Assembly: GCA_964476835.1 (NCBI GenBank)
Contig: CAYZCE010000040.1
Span: 1 to 10,908 of the forward strand
Length of the DNA: 10,908 bases
Origin: PALSA-926 sp964476835
GTDB lineage: Bacteria; Pseudomonadota; Alphaproteobacteria; Micavibrionales; UBA2020
Direction of reading: 5' to 3'
The first letter of the stretch is position 1, and every line of letters starts with the position of its first letter. The notes below the pieces were generated by a model that saw nothing but the letters and a program-made list of their open reading frames with translations, did not search any database and was not told the origin of the DNA. This document shows positions 1-6,484 of this stretch, piece after piece. The translations under genes and the position numbers were made by a program.

Positions 1-1487
1 CGAGCCAGGGCGTGGAAGCGCAGACGCTGGCCAACGTTTACCAAGCGCTCGACAACAACCTCGAGATCGTCCCCGTCATCAACAAGATCGACCTGCCCGC
101 CGCCGACGTCGACCGCGTCAAGCGCCAGATCGAGGACGTCATCGGCATCGACGCTTCCAATGCCGTGCTGACCTCCGCCAAAGCCAACATCGGCATCAAC
201 GACCTGCTCGAGGCCATCGTCGAGCGCCTGCCCGCGCCCAAGGGCGACCCGGCGGCGAAGCTCAAGGCCTTGCTGGTCGACAGCTGGTATGACGCGTATC
301 TCGGCGTCGTGCTGCTGGTGCGCATCGTCGAAGGCACGATCAAGACGAAAGACAAACTGCGTTTCATGAGCACCGGCGCGGCGTATGAAGCCGACCGCGT
401 GGGCGTGTTCACGCCGAAGCACATCATCACCGGCAAGCTCGAGCCGGGCGACATGGGATTCATCACCTGCGGCATCAAGAGCATCACGGAAACCAAGATC
501 GGCGATACCATCACGCTCGACCGCACGCCGTGCGACGCGCCGCTGGCGGGCTTCAAGCCGTCGGTGCCGATGGTCTTCTGTTCTCTCTTCCCCGTCGACG
601 CCAGCGACTACGAAAAGCTGCGCGACTCTCTCGGCAAGCTCGCGCTCAACGACGCGTCGCTGCATTACGAGGCCGAAAGCTCCAACGCGCTCGGCATGGG
701 CTTCCGCTGCGGCTTCCTCGGCCTTTTGCACCTCGAGATCATTCAGGAACGCCTTGAGCGCGAATATAACCTCGACCTCATCCCCACCGCGCCTTCCGTC
801 GTCTACCAGCTTGACCTGACGAACGGCGACCATATGACGCTCTACAACCCCGCCGACATGCCTGACGTCGTGCGTATCGCCAAGATCGAGGAGCCGTGGA
901 TCAAGGCGACCATCTTCGTGCCCGACGAATATCTCGGCAGCATCCTGACGCTGTGCCAGGAACGCCGCGGCTCGCAGGTCGAGCTGACGTGGGTCGGCAG
1001 CCGCGCGATGGCCGTCTACCGCCTGCCGCTCAACGAAGTGGTGTTCGATTTCTACGACCGCCTCAAGTCCATCAGCCGCGGTTACGCGAGCATGGACTAC
1101 GTCCTCGACGGCTTTTCCGAAGGCGACCTCGTCAAGATGCAGATCATGGTCAACCAAGAGCCGCTCGACGCGCTCTCGATGATCGTCCACCGCTCGCAGG
1201 CCGAACGCCGCGGCCGCCAGCTGTGCGAACGCCTTAAGGAACTGATCCCGCGCCAGATGTTCAAGGTCGCAATCCAGGCCGCCATCGGCGGCAAGATCAT
1301 CGCCCGCGAAGACGTCTCCGCGCTCCGCAAGGACGTCACCGCCAAGTGCTACGGCGGCGACGTCAGCCGCAAGCGCAAGCTGCTCGACAAGCAGAAAGAA
1401 GGCAAAAAGAAGATGCGCCAGTACGGCAACGTCGAGATCCCGCAGAGCGCCTTCATCTCCGCGCTGCGCATGAACGACGAGAAGTAA
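1..1487 (+). CDS. lepA: Elongation factor 4 (LepA), C-terminal part, cut by left edge
   Basis: LepA/EF4 is a ribosome-associated translational GTPase implicated in back-translocation, ribosome biogenesis and initiation; it acts in the cytosol or at the membrane. The first complete codon is at position 3, giving 494 visible residues of about 600. The lost part holds the P-loop, switch I and switch II. What remains starts just after switch II and keeps the guanine-specificity motif NKID (visible residues 27-30) and the G5 motif SAK (58-60). Domain II, the EF-G-like domains III and V, and the LepA-specific C-terminal domain follow. That last domain is recognisable by AKCYGGDVSRKRKLLDKQK (from about residue 447), a Lys-rich stretch and the ending SAFISALRMN. 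The family call is very secure. The GTG at position 12 is an internal Val codon, not a start. The gene converges on the minus-strand peptidase gene, with 102 bases between the two stop codons. Confidence 0.97.
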   Translation, partial: SQGVEAQTLANVYQALDNNLEIVPVINKIDLPAADVDRVKRQIEDVIGIDASNAVLTSAKANIGINDLLEAIVERLPAPKGDPAAKLKALLVDSWYDAYLGVVLLVRIVEGTIKTKDKLRFMSTGAAYEADRVGVFTPKHIITGKLEPGDMGFITCGIKSITETKIGDTITLDRTPCDAPLAGFKPSVPMVFCSLFPVDASDYEKLRDSLGKLALNDASLHYEAESSNALGMGFRCGFLGLLHLEIIQERLEREYNLDLIPTAPSVVYQLDLTNGDHMTLYNPADMPDVVRIAKIEEPWIKATIFVPDEYLGSILTLCQERRGSQVELTWVGSRAMAVYRLPLNEVVFDFYDRLKSISRGYASMDYVLDGFSEGDLVKMQIMVNQEPLDALSMIVHRSQAERRGRQLCERLKELIPRQMFKVAIQAAIGGKIIAREDVSALRKDVTAKCYGGDVSRKRKLLDKQKEGKKKMRQYGNVEIPQSAFISALRMNDEK

Positions 1488-1498
1488 GCCGCAGATTT

Positions 1499-1579
1499 GT
1501 CATCCTGAACGTAGCGAGGGATCTTCAAGGCTGGCCGTACGGCGGCCCTTCAAGATTCCTCGCCGACGCTCGGAATGAC
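1499..1579. repeat. Long imperfect inverted repeat between convergent genes (possible bidirectional terminator)
   Basis: The left arm (1499-1530, beginning GTCATCCTGAACGTAGCGAG) and the right arm (1547-1579, ending CGCTCGGAATGAC) are reverse complements at about 27 of 33 aligned positions with one single-base gap. The 16-base centre contains the perfect 10-base palindrome GCCGTACGGC (1534-1543), so the whole block can fold into one long hairpin. There is no T-run, so it is not a canonical intrinsic terminator. Its place between two converging stop codons makes a transcription-blocking or mRNA 3'-end-protecting role plausible for both genes. Arms of the form GTCATCC(T)GA..CG..AGG.ATCTT resemble intergenic repeats found in many bacterial genomes, so a dispersed repeat family is likely. 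That is from memory and was not searched. Confidence 0.75.
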
Positions 1580-1589
1580 GCTGAGGGTG

Positions 1590-3773
1590 TTAAGCCGCCA
1601 GATCGTTTTTCGACGGCTTGTTGTCGTTGCCGCCCTTTTTCAGCGTCGCCTTATAGGCGTTCTGGTCGATCGGGCCGAGCGCGCGGGTCAGGAAGGCGTG
1701 AATTTCGCCGATCTCCTTCGCCTTTTCGGTCGGCGTCACGCCGGCGCTGTGGCCGCCGCCCTTGCGGACGCGCATCACCGTAACCGAGTTTTCGTCCTCG
1801 CGCGATTGCAGTGTCGCGGCCATCTTGTAGCTGTGCCACGGCAGCACGCGGTCGTCGTTGGCGTCGGCGGCGATCAGCAGCGGCGGGTGCTTGAAGCCCT
1901 CGGGCACGCTGTGCAGCGGCGAATAGGCCGCCGCCGCCTCGAAGTCTGCCTTGATGCCGGGATCGCCGTAGTCGCACTTCCAGCCGTAACCGTAGTGCGA
2001 GCCGACATGGAAGCGGAACATGTCCGTCACCGCCACTTCGGAAATGACGGCGCCGAACAGCTGCGGATACTGGATCATCGTCGCCACCGTCAGCAGGCCG
2101 CCGTTCGAGCCGCCCTCGATCGCGATGCGGTTGGCTGCGGTATACTTGGTGTCGATCAGGTGCTGCGCGCAGGCGGCGAAGTCGTCAAAGACGTTTTGCT
2201 TGTTCTCGCGGCGGCCCTGGTCATACCACTCCTGCCCGTATTCCCCACCGCCGCGCAGGTTGGCCTGCACATAGATGCCGCCGGCACGGACCCATGCCGC
2301 GATGCTTTTGGCGAAACCGGGTTCGAGCGGCACGTTGAAGCCGCCGTAGCCGTAGAGCAGCGTCGCCGCCGTGCCGTCCAGTTTCGTGTCAGGATGGCGG
2401 ATCACGCTCATCGGCACCTGCGTGCCGTCTTTCGAGGTCGCATAGACGCGCTCGACGATGCAGTCCTTGAGGTCGATCGGTGAAATCGACTTCTTGAACA
2501 GCGACAGCTGGTTGCTGTCGGAATCATACGCGTAGACGTTGCCGGCTTCCTGGAAGTTCGACAGCGACATGTAGCAGGTCTTGCTGTCGTTATACACGCG
2601 CATCAGGCTCGCGTCGCTGAGCGGCGGCACCGGCACATCGTGCAAGTATGCGCCGTCGAGGCCGAAGACTTTGATCTGCGAGCCGGTGTCATGGCTGTAG
2701 GTGGCAAAGATCTTGTTCTGCCAGACGAAGGCGCCGGCGAGCGGGTCTTCGCTTTCAGGAACAAGTGTCTGCCACTTTTCCGGCGCGGGGTCGGCGGGAT
2801 CGACGCTGACGATGCGGCCCTGCCCGCTGCCCACCGTCGTGGTGGCATAGATGCGTCCGTTGATTTCGGCGAAGGGCGACAGCTCTCCGTCATCGGAGGC
2901 CGGAAAAAGTTCGGTGAAAGCCGCATCGCTGCCGATGGGGCGGATCAGCAACGTGGCGCTGTCCGGCTTTTCGGGGCTGTAGACATGCATCCATTCGTGC
3001 GCGCCGTATGCGTCGGTCGAATCCTTTTCGAGGACGAACCAGCTGCAACCGGTTTCAGCCGTTTGCGGGCTGTAGATGATGGTGTCCGCGGAAGGGTCGT
3101 CGCCCATCTTGTGGTACAAGACGTCGGTGCTTTTGCTGTCGTCGTCCTTGAAACGGCTGTAGTGGAAGCCTTGGCCGTCCTTGTCCCACAGCACGCTGCG
3201 GCGGAAGTCGTTGTAGACGAGGCCTGTATCTTGGCCGGTTGCGACATCCATGAACTTCAGCGTCCTTGAATCGCTGCCTGAGACGCTGAGGGCATATGCC
3301 AGCGTCTTGCCGTCGTCGGTCATCCAGGTGTTTGCGATCTTGGTGCGGCCAGTCGGGTCGATCATCTTCGGGTCGAGCAGGCAGCGCTCCGCGGCGCCCT
3401 CTTCCAGCGTGTCCTTGATCCAGAGCGACGTGTCCTCGTCCCCCGGCGCCTTTCGCCAGAAGGTCCAGGCACTGCCCGCTTTCAGCGGCATGGTTGTGCG
3501 CGTCCCCGTGGGTTCGGCGTTCTGCATGAAGGTGAAAGCCGCGTCGGCCGCGGACTTGGCGGGCTGGATGAAATCGGCGAAGGCCTTGTCCTGACGGTCC
3601 GCCCATTCGGTCGTTGCCGTGTCGGTGAGGTTTTCCAGCGGGCGGAACGGGTCGGGCACCTGATAGCCGTGCAGGTTTTCGACCGTGTTGTCGATCGGCG
3701 GCTGCAGGGCGCGGTCGAGCTTTTTCTGGTCGGGTTTGCGCGCGTATTGGTTGAACTTGTCCTGCAGCGACAT
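1590..3773 (-). CDS. Prolyl oligopeptidase family serine peptidase (S9A)
   Basis: This 727-aa protein matches the length and architecture of cytosolic prolyl oligopeptidase, which cleaves short peptides after proline. The N-terminal part, with a beta-propeller at roughly residues 75-430, precedes a C-terminal alpha/beta-hydrolase domain. The catalytic triad is visible: Ser556 in EGGSNGG, Asp640 in NDDRV and His675 in GGGHSAG, close to the spacing in the porcine enzyme (554/641/680). The YGYGGF motif (474-479) holds the expected oxyanion tyrosine. Arg642 after the Asp pair and Trp598 match S1-pocket residues that bind proline. No signal peptide is seen, so a cytosolic location is inferred. The C-terminal tail is Lys/Asn-rich. 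The ATG at 3773 has a strong ribosome site, GGAGG followed by TATC. The gene has its own promoter (3801-3829). True proline specificity, rather than another S9 activity, is likely but inferred. Confidence 0.93.
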   Translation of the reverse strand: MSLQDKFNQYARKPDQKKLDRALQPPIDNTVENLHGYQVPDPFRPLENLTDTATTEWADRQDKAFADFIQPAKSAADAAFTFMQNAEPTGTRTTMPLKAGSAWTFWRKAPGDEDTSLWIKDTLEEGAAERCLLDPKMIDPTGRTKIANTWMTDDGKTLAYALSVSGSDSRTLKFMDVATGQDTGLVYNDFRRSVLWDKDGQGFHYSRFKDDDSKSTDVLYHKMGDDPSADTIIYSPQTAETGCSWFVLEKDSTDAYGAHEWMHVYSPEKPDSATLLIRPIGSDAAFTELFPASDDGELSPFAEINGRIYATTTVGSGQGRIVSVDPADPAPEKWQTLVPESEDPLAGAFVWQNKIFATYSHDTGSQIKVFGLDGAYLHDVPVPPLSDASLMRVYNDSKTCYMSLSNFQEAGNVYAYDSDSNQLSLFKKSISPIDLKDCIVERVYATSKDGTQVPMSVIRHPDTKLDGTAATLLYGYGGFNVPLEPGFAKSIAAWVRAGGIYVQANLRGGGEYGQEWYDQGRRENKQNVFDDFAACAQHLIDTKYTAANRIAIEGGSNGGLLTVATMIQYPQLFGAVISEVAVTDMFRFHVGSHYGYGWKCDYGDPGIKADFEAAAAYSPLHSVPEGFKHPPLLIAADANDDRVLPWHSYKMAATLQSREDENSVTVMRVRKGGGHSAGVTPTEKAKEIGEIHAFLTRALGPIDQNAYKATLKKGGNDNKPSKNDLAA

Positions 3774-3780
3774 GATACCT

Positions 3781-3800
3781 CCAGATTTATGATGATCTGG
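3781..3800 (-). promoter_or_regulatory. Operator-like dyad at the peptidase transcription start
   Basis: On the minus strand the sequence reads CCAGAT, 8 bases, then ATCTGG: perfect 6-base arms with half-site centres 14 bases apart. It abuts the -10 hexamer directly, and its other end runs into the Shine-Dalgarno sequence (ATCTGGAGG). Transcription from the promoter at 3801-3829 would begin near 3793-3795, inside the dyad. The 5' arm would then be mostly left out of the mRNA, so a DNA operator for a dimeric repressor fits better than an RNA hairpin. The regulator is unknown. Confidence 0.45.
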
Positions 3801-3829
3801 ATTATATTATGTTAATAAACTGATGTCAA
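3801..3829 (-). promoter_or_regulatory. Perfect-consensus sigma-70 promoter for the peptidase gene
   Basis: The minus strand carries TTGACA (3829-3824), a spacer of exactly 17 bases and TATAAT (3806-3801). All 12 consensus bases match at optimal spacing. The region is strikingly AT-rich compared with its surroundings. The predicted transcript starts about 20 bases before the ATG at 3773. This makes the peptidase gene an independent transcription unit rather than only the tail of the amgK-aatA run. Confidence 0.85.
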
Positions 3830-3838
3830 CCGCTAATA

Positions 3839-4063
3839 CTATACTGTGACGTTTAATAGTCGCCCGGAAGTGGCGGTGGTTTTCTCGGTGTTCTGGGTGG
3901 GCTGGACGGCCTGCGGCTGGAGGGTGTCGGATGCCTGACTGGCAGCCGAGGGATTGCCAGGCGTGGCGGAGACATTGCTTTTTTCCTGCAATTGCTTGCG
4001 GAAAACCTGCTGGTCATGTTGGGTCTGCGTCAGGCACGGGCCGCCGGGTTCGTATACAGTCAT
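3839..4063 (-). CDS. Small Gln/Thr-rich protein of unknown function (74 aa)
   Basis: I do not recognise this protein. The case for a real gene is a strong ribosome site (AAGGAGG, 8-9 bases before the ATG at 4063), its position between two same-strand genes, and no competing frame with better evidence. The product is hydrophilic, with 11 Gln and 11 Thr in 74 residues. A short charged segment (residues 16-28, HDQQVFRKQLQEK) could be helical, and residues 30-66 are a Ser/Thr/Pro/Gln-rich, probably disordered stretch. There is a single Cys at residue 10. There is no signal peptide and no membrane segment. It starts 84 bases after the aatA stop and ends just before the -35 box of the peptidase promoter. 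It may be transcribed from aatA or from its own unseen promoter. A spurious frame remains possible. Confidence 0.6.
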   Translation of the reverse strand: MTVYEPGGPCLTQTQHDQQVFRKQLQEKSNVSATPGNPSAASQASDTLQPQAVQPTQNTEKTTATSGRLLNVTV

Positions 4064-4147
4064 GCTAAAGTCCTCCTTGTGTCTTGATTGTTCGCTATCG
4101 AACGCAAAAGGTTACAACGGGATTTAACGCCTTGAAAAATAGCCTGA

Positions 4148-5350
4148 TTAGGCCAGCGCCGCGCAGGCTTTCTGGATACGTTCGCAGGCCTTGGTGAGCG
4201 CTTCCGTCGACATGGCGTAGGAGATGCGGAAGTACGGCGACAGGCCGAATTCGACCCCCTGCACCACCGCCACGTTGTGCTCTTCGAGCAGGTAGGTGGC
4301 GAAGTCGGTATCGGTCTGGATGGTCTTGCCACCCGGCGTCTTCTTGCCGATCGTGCCCACGCAGGAGGCGAAGACGTAGAACGCGCCCTCGGAGGCCGCG
4401 CAGGTCAGGCCCTTGGCTTGCGAGAGCATCGAGACGACGAGGTCGCGGCGTTCCTGGAATATCTTGCACCAGTCCTTGAGGAAGCCGTTGTCGCCGTTGA
4501 GCGCCGCCAGCGCCGCGGCCTGGCTGATGGAGCTGGGGTTCGAGGTGCTCTGCCCCTGCACCTTGCCCATGGCCTTGATGAGTTCGAGCGGCCCGCCGGC
4601 GTAGCCGATGCGCCAGCCGGTCATCGCGTAAGCCTTCGAGACACCGTTGACGGTCAGCGTGCGCGGGAACAGTTCCGGCACCACCTCGGCGATCGAGAAG
4701 AACGTGAAGTCGTCGTAAACGAGATGCTCGTAAATGTCGTCGGCGAGGATATAGACATGCGGGTGCTTCTTCAGCACCTCGCCGAGTGCCTTCAGCTCCG
4801 CAGACGTATAGGCCGCGCCGGTCGGGTTGCTGGGCGAGTTGAGCACCAGCCACTTCGTCTTCGGCGTGATCGCGGCCTCGAGCGCGGCGGGCGACATTTT
4901 AAAGCCTGCTTCCGCCGTCGTGTTGACGATGACGGGCGTACCTTCGGCCAGCATCACCATTTCGGGATACGACAGCCAGTAGGGCGCGGCGATGATGACT
5001 TCGTCGCCGGGATCCAGCGTCGCCATGAAGGCGTTGTAGAGCACTTGCTTGCCGCCCGTGCTGACGATGACCTGTTCGGGCGTGTAGGTCAGGTTGTTCT
5101 CGCGCTTGAACTTTTCGCAGACGGCGCGGCGGAGTTCGACGGTGCCAGCGACGGCGGTGTACTTGGTCTGGCCCTTGTCCATCGCCACCTTGGCGGCGGC
5201 CTTGATGAAATCTGGCGTGTCGAAATCCGGCTCGCCGACCGTCATGCTGATGACGTCCCTGCCCGCCGCCTTCAGCTCCTGCGCCTTGGCGTTGAGCACC
5301 AGCGTCGCCGACGGCTTGATCTTGTCGAGGCGTTTTGCGATGAGGGCCAT
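4148..5350 (-). CDS. aatA: Aspartate aminotransferase, class I/II subgroup Ib (AatA type)
   Basis: This is a cytosolic pyridoxal-phosphate enzyme that exchanges amino groups between aspartate and 2-oxoglutarate; several relatives also transaminate prephenate. The 400-residue length is typical. Visible residues are Lys239 in SKAYAMTGWRIGY (the PLP Schiff base), Asn175 in NPTG, Asp204 and Tyr207 in ADDIYEH (cofactor ring contacts), and Arg375 in YFRISYAM (substrate alpha-carboxylate). The segment at about 331-348 (GTIGKKTPGGKTIQTD) is an insertion familiar from alphaproteobacterial AatA. I chose the ATG at 5350 because it begins the family's normal N-terminus (MALIAKRLDKIKPS) and has AAGGAAG upstream. 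The frame stays open to 5479, but that extension reads antisense-like residues overlapping amgK. The start lies 11 bases after the amgK stop, so the two genes are probably one operon. Confidence 0.93.
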   Translation of the reverse strand: MALIAKRLDKIKPSATLVLNAKAQELKAAGRDVISMTVGEPDFDTPDFIKAAAKVAMDKGQTKYTAVAGTVELRRAVCEKFKRENNLTYTPEQVIVSTGGKQVLYNAFMATLDPGDEVIIAAPYWLSYPEMVMLAEGTPVIVNTTAEAGFKMSPAALEAAITPKTKWLVLNSPSNPTGAAYTSAELKALGEVLKKHPHVYILADDIYEHLVYDDFTFFSIAEVVPELFPRTLTVNGVSKAYAMTGWRIGYAGGPLELIKAMGKVQGQSTSNPSSISQAAALAALNGDNGFLKDWCKIFQERRDLVVSMLSQAKGLTCAASEGAFYVFASCVGTIGKKTPGGKTIQTDTDFATYLLEEHNVAVVQGVEFGLSPYFRISYAMSTEALTKACERIQKACAALA

Positions 5351-5361
5351 GATCGTCTTCC

Positions 5362-6408
5362 TTAGATGTTGAGCGGCTTTTCGATGTCGAAGGCGTGCGC
5401 GTGGAACCACTGCTTGAGCGGCGCGAGCGCCGGCTCGTTCAGCGCATTGAGGAACAGCTTGTGCACATGCGGGATCCATTGCAGGTAGCGCGGCTTGCCG
5501 TCGCGCACCGACAGGCGCACGAAGACGCCCAGCACGCGCGCATGCCGCTGCGCCGCCAGCACGCGATACGCGTAGCCGAAAGCGGCGCTGTTGATCTTCA
5601 TGGCCGCGAGGTAGCGGTCATAGAGATGCGCGCGCAGCTCGGCGGGCACGTCGCGGCGCGCGTCTTCCAGCAGCGACATCAGGTCATAGGCAAACTGGCC
5701 GAAGGCCGCGTCCTGGAAATCCAGCAGGCCGCAGCGCATCAGGCCTTCCTGCCCCGGTGCGATCATCAGGTTGTCGACGTGGTAATCGCGCAGCACCAGC
5801 GTGCGCTGGTCGGTCGGCAGCTTGGCGAGCAGGTCTTTCCAGACGCCGGCGAAGCTGTTCTTCATCTCGTCCGTCGGCTTGTGGCCGGTCAGCGCGGGAT
5901 AATACCAGTCGAGCAGCAGCATCGCGCCGTCGACCAGCATGGGCGCATCGTGCTCCGGCAGGTCGATGTCGTTGCGGCGCGGATGGCTGTGCAGGTGGAT
6001 CAGCGCGTCGACCGCGAGTTCATAGAGCGCCTTGGCATCCTCGCCCTTGGCGAAAAGGCGCGTGTAGGTGTCGTCGCCGAAGTCCTCGATGATGAGCAGG
6101 CCGTTGGCGACGTCCTTGTGCAGGATCTTCGGCGCATGCAGGCCGAGGCTGCGCAGGTGCTCGTCGATCTTGATATACGGCTCCACCATCACATAGGGCG
6201 GCACCGGCGGGCGGTCGGGCGGGTCTTCCATCAGCAGCATGGGCTTGTGTGCGCCGAGGATGCGGTAATAGCGGCGGAACGAGGCATCCGCCGCCAGCGC
6301 TTCGAGCGTCGCGCCGGCATAGCCTGAAGCGGCCAGGAAAGCCTCGCGCTTCACGCGGCGGCGTTCGAGGGTGGGGTCGAGATCGGCTTGTTTCTGTGCA
6401 TGTGTCAT
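5362..6408 (-). CDS. amgK: AmgK-like anomeric MurNAc/GlcNAc kinase (APH fold)
   Basis: AmgK phosphorylates C1 of N-acetylmuramate (and GlcNAc) in cytosolic peptidoglycan recycling; MurU then makes UDP-MurNAc. The 348-aa protein has the family's marks: DASFRRYYR (41-49) near the nucleotide-binding lobe, IEDFGDD (107-113), the catalytic loop LRDYHVDNLM (probable base Asp208, metal ligand Asn213), and LLDFQDA (228-234, metal ligand Asp230). Residue 206 before RD is Leu, where many relatives have His. The ATG at 6408 is chosen because homology begins there; in-frame sequence up to 6609 is antisense to mfd. No good Shine-Dalgarno sequence precedes it, and a plausible -10 box lies only 8 bases upstream, so the mRNA may be leaderless. 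It is followed closely by aatA. MurU and TsaE, common neighbours in other genomes, are not seen here. A differently specific APH-fold kinase remains possible. Confidence 0.75.
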   Translation of the reverse strand: MTHAQKQADLDPTLERRRVKREAFLAASGYAGATLEALAADASFRRYYRILGAHKPMLLMEDPPDRPPVPPYVMVEPYIKIDEHLRSLGLHAPKILHKDVANGLLIIEDFGDDTYTRLFAKGEDAKALYELAVDALIHLHSHPRRNDIDLPEHDAPMLVDGAMLLLDWYYPALTGHKPTDEMKNSFAGVWKDLLAKLPTDQRTLVLRDYHVDNLMIAPGQEGLMRCGLLDFQDAAFGQFAYDLMSLLEDARRDVPAELRAHLYDRYLAAMKINSAAFGYAYRVLAAQRHARVLGVFVRLSVRDGKPRYLQWIPHVHKLFLNALNEPALAPLKQWFHAHAFDIEKPLNI

Positions 6409-6415
6409 GGCGAAA

Positions 6416-6443
6416 AAGATAGCATAACGGCATTGAAAGACAA
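6416..6443 (-). promoter_or_regulatory. Candidate promoter for amgK (possibly leaderless)
   Basis: The minus strand carries TTGTCT (6443-6438), a 16-base spacer and TATCTT (6421-6416), each hexamer matching consensus at 4 of 6 bases. Initiation 6-7 bases past the -10 would fall at about 6408-6410, on or next to the A of the start codon. That would explain the missing Shine-Dalgarno sequence. The match is moderate and unproven. Confidence 0.35.
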
Positions 6444-6462
6444 ACGAATACCATGCTAGAAA
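6433..6462 (+). promoter_or_regulatory. Candidate promoter for mfd
   Basis: The plus strand has TTGAAA (6433-6438), an 18-base spacer and TAGAAA (6457-6462) preceded by TGC, giving an extended -10 (TGn). Hexamer matches are 5/6 and 4/6. Transcription would begin near 6469, about 16 bases before the mfd ATG and upstream of its GAGGG ribosome site. It overlaps the divergent candidate amgK promoter within the same 76-base gap, so the two may compete. Confidence 0.4.
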
Positions 6463-6484
6463 TACCCCGCATATTGAGGGCAAG

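Noticed and set aside
1575..2483. 302-codon + strand frame opposite the peptidase gene
   Set aside because: Shadow frame of a GC-rich gene; its predicted protein is Arg/Val/Ala-rich with no domain, and the peptidase on the minus strand has a complete catalytic triad.
4090..4103. LexA/SOS box upstream of the 74-aa gene
   Set aside because: Alphaproteobacterial LexA sites are direct repeats GTTC-N7-GTTC, and the Gram-positive form is CGAAC-N4-GTTCG. The site here is the opposite arrangement, GTTCG-N4-CGAAC.
4277..5365. 362-codon + strand frame opposite aatA
   Set aside because: Antisense shadow with Arg/Gly/Asp repeats and no motif; aatA is unambiguous.
5351..5479. Upstream N-terminal extension of aatA
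   Set aside because: It overlaps the end of amgK, is Arg/Ala-rich and lacks family similarity; the ATG at 5350 has a ribosome site and a typical N-terminus.
5395..6327. 310-codon + strand frame opposite amgK
   Set aside because: Antisense shadow of amgK; composition biased to His/Arg/Gln/Val, with no ribosome site or family signature.
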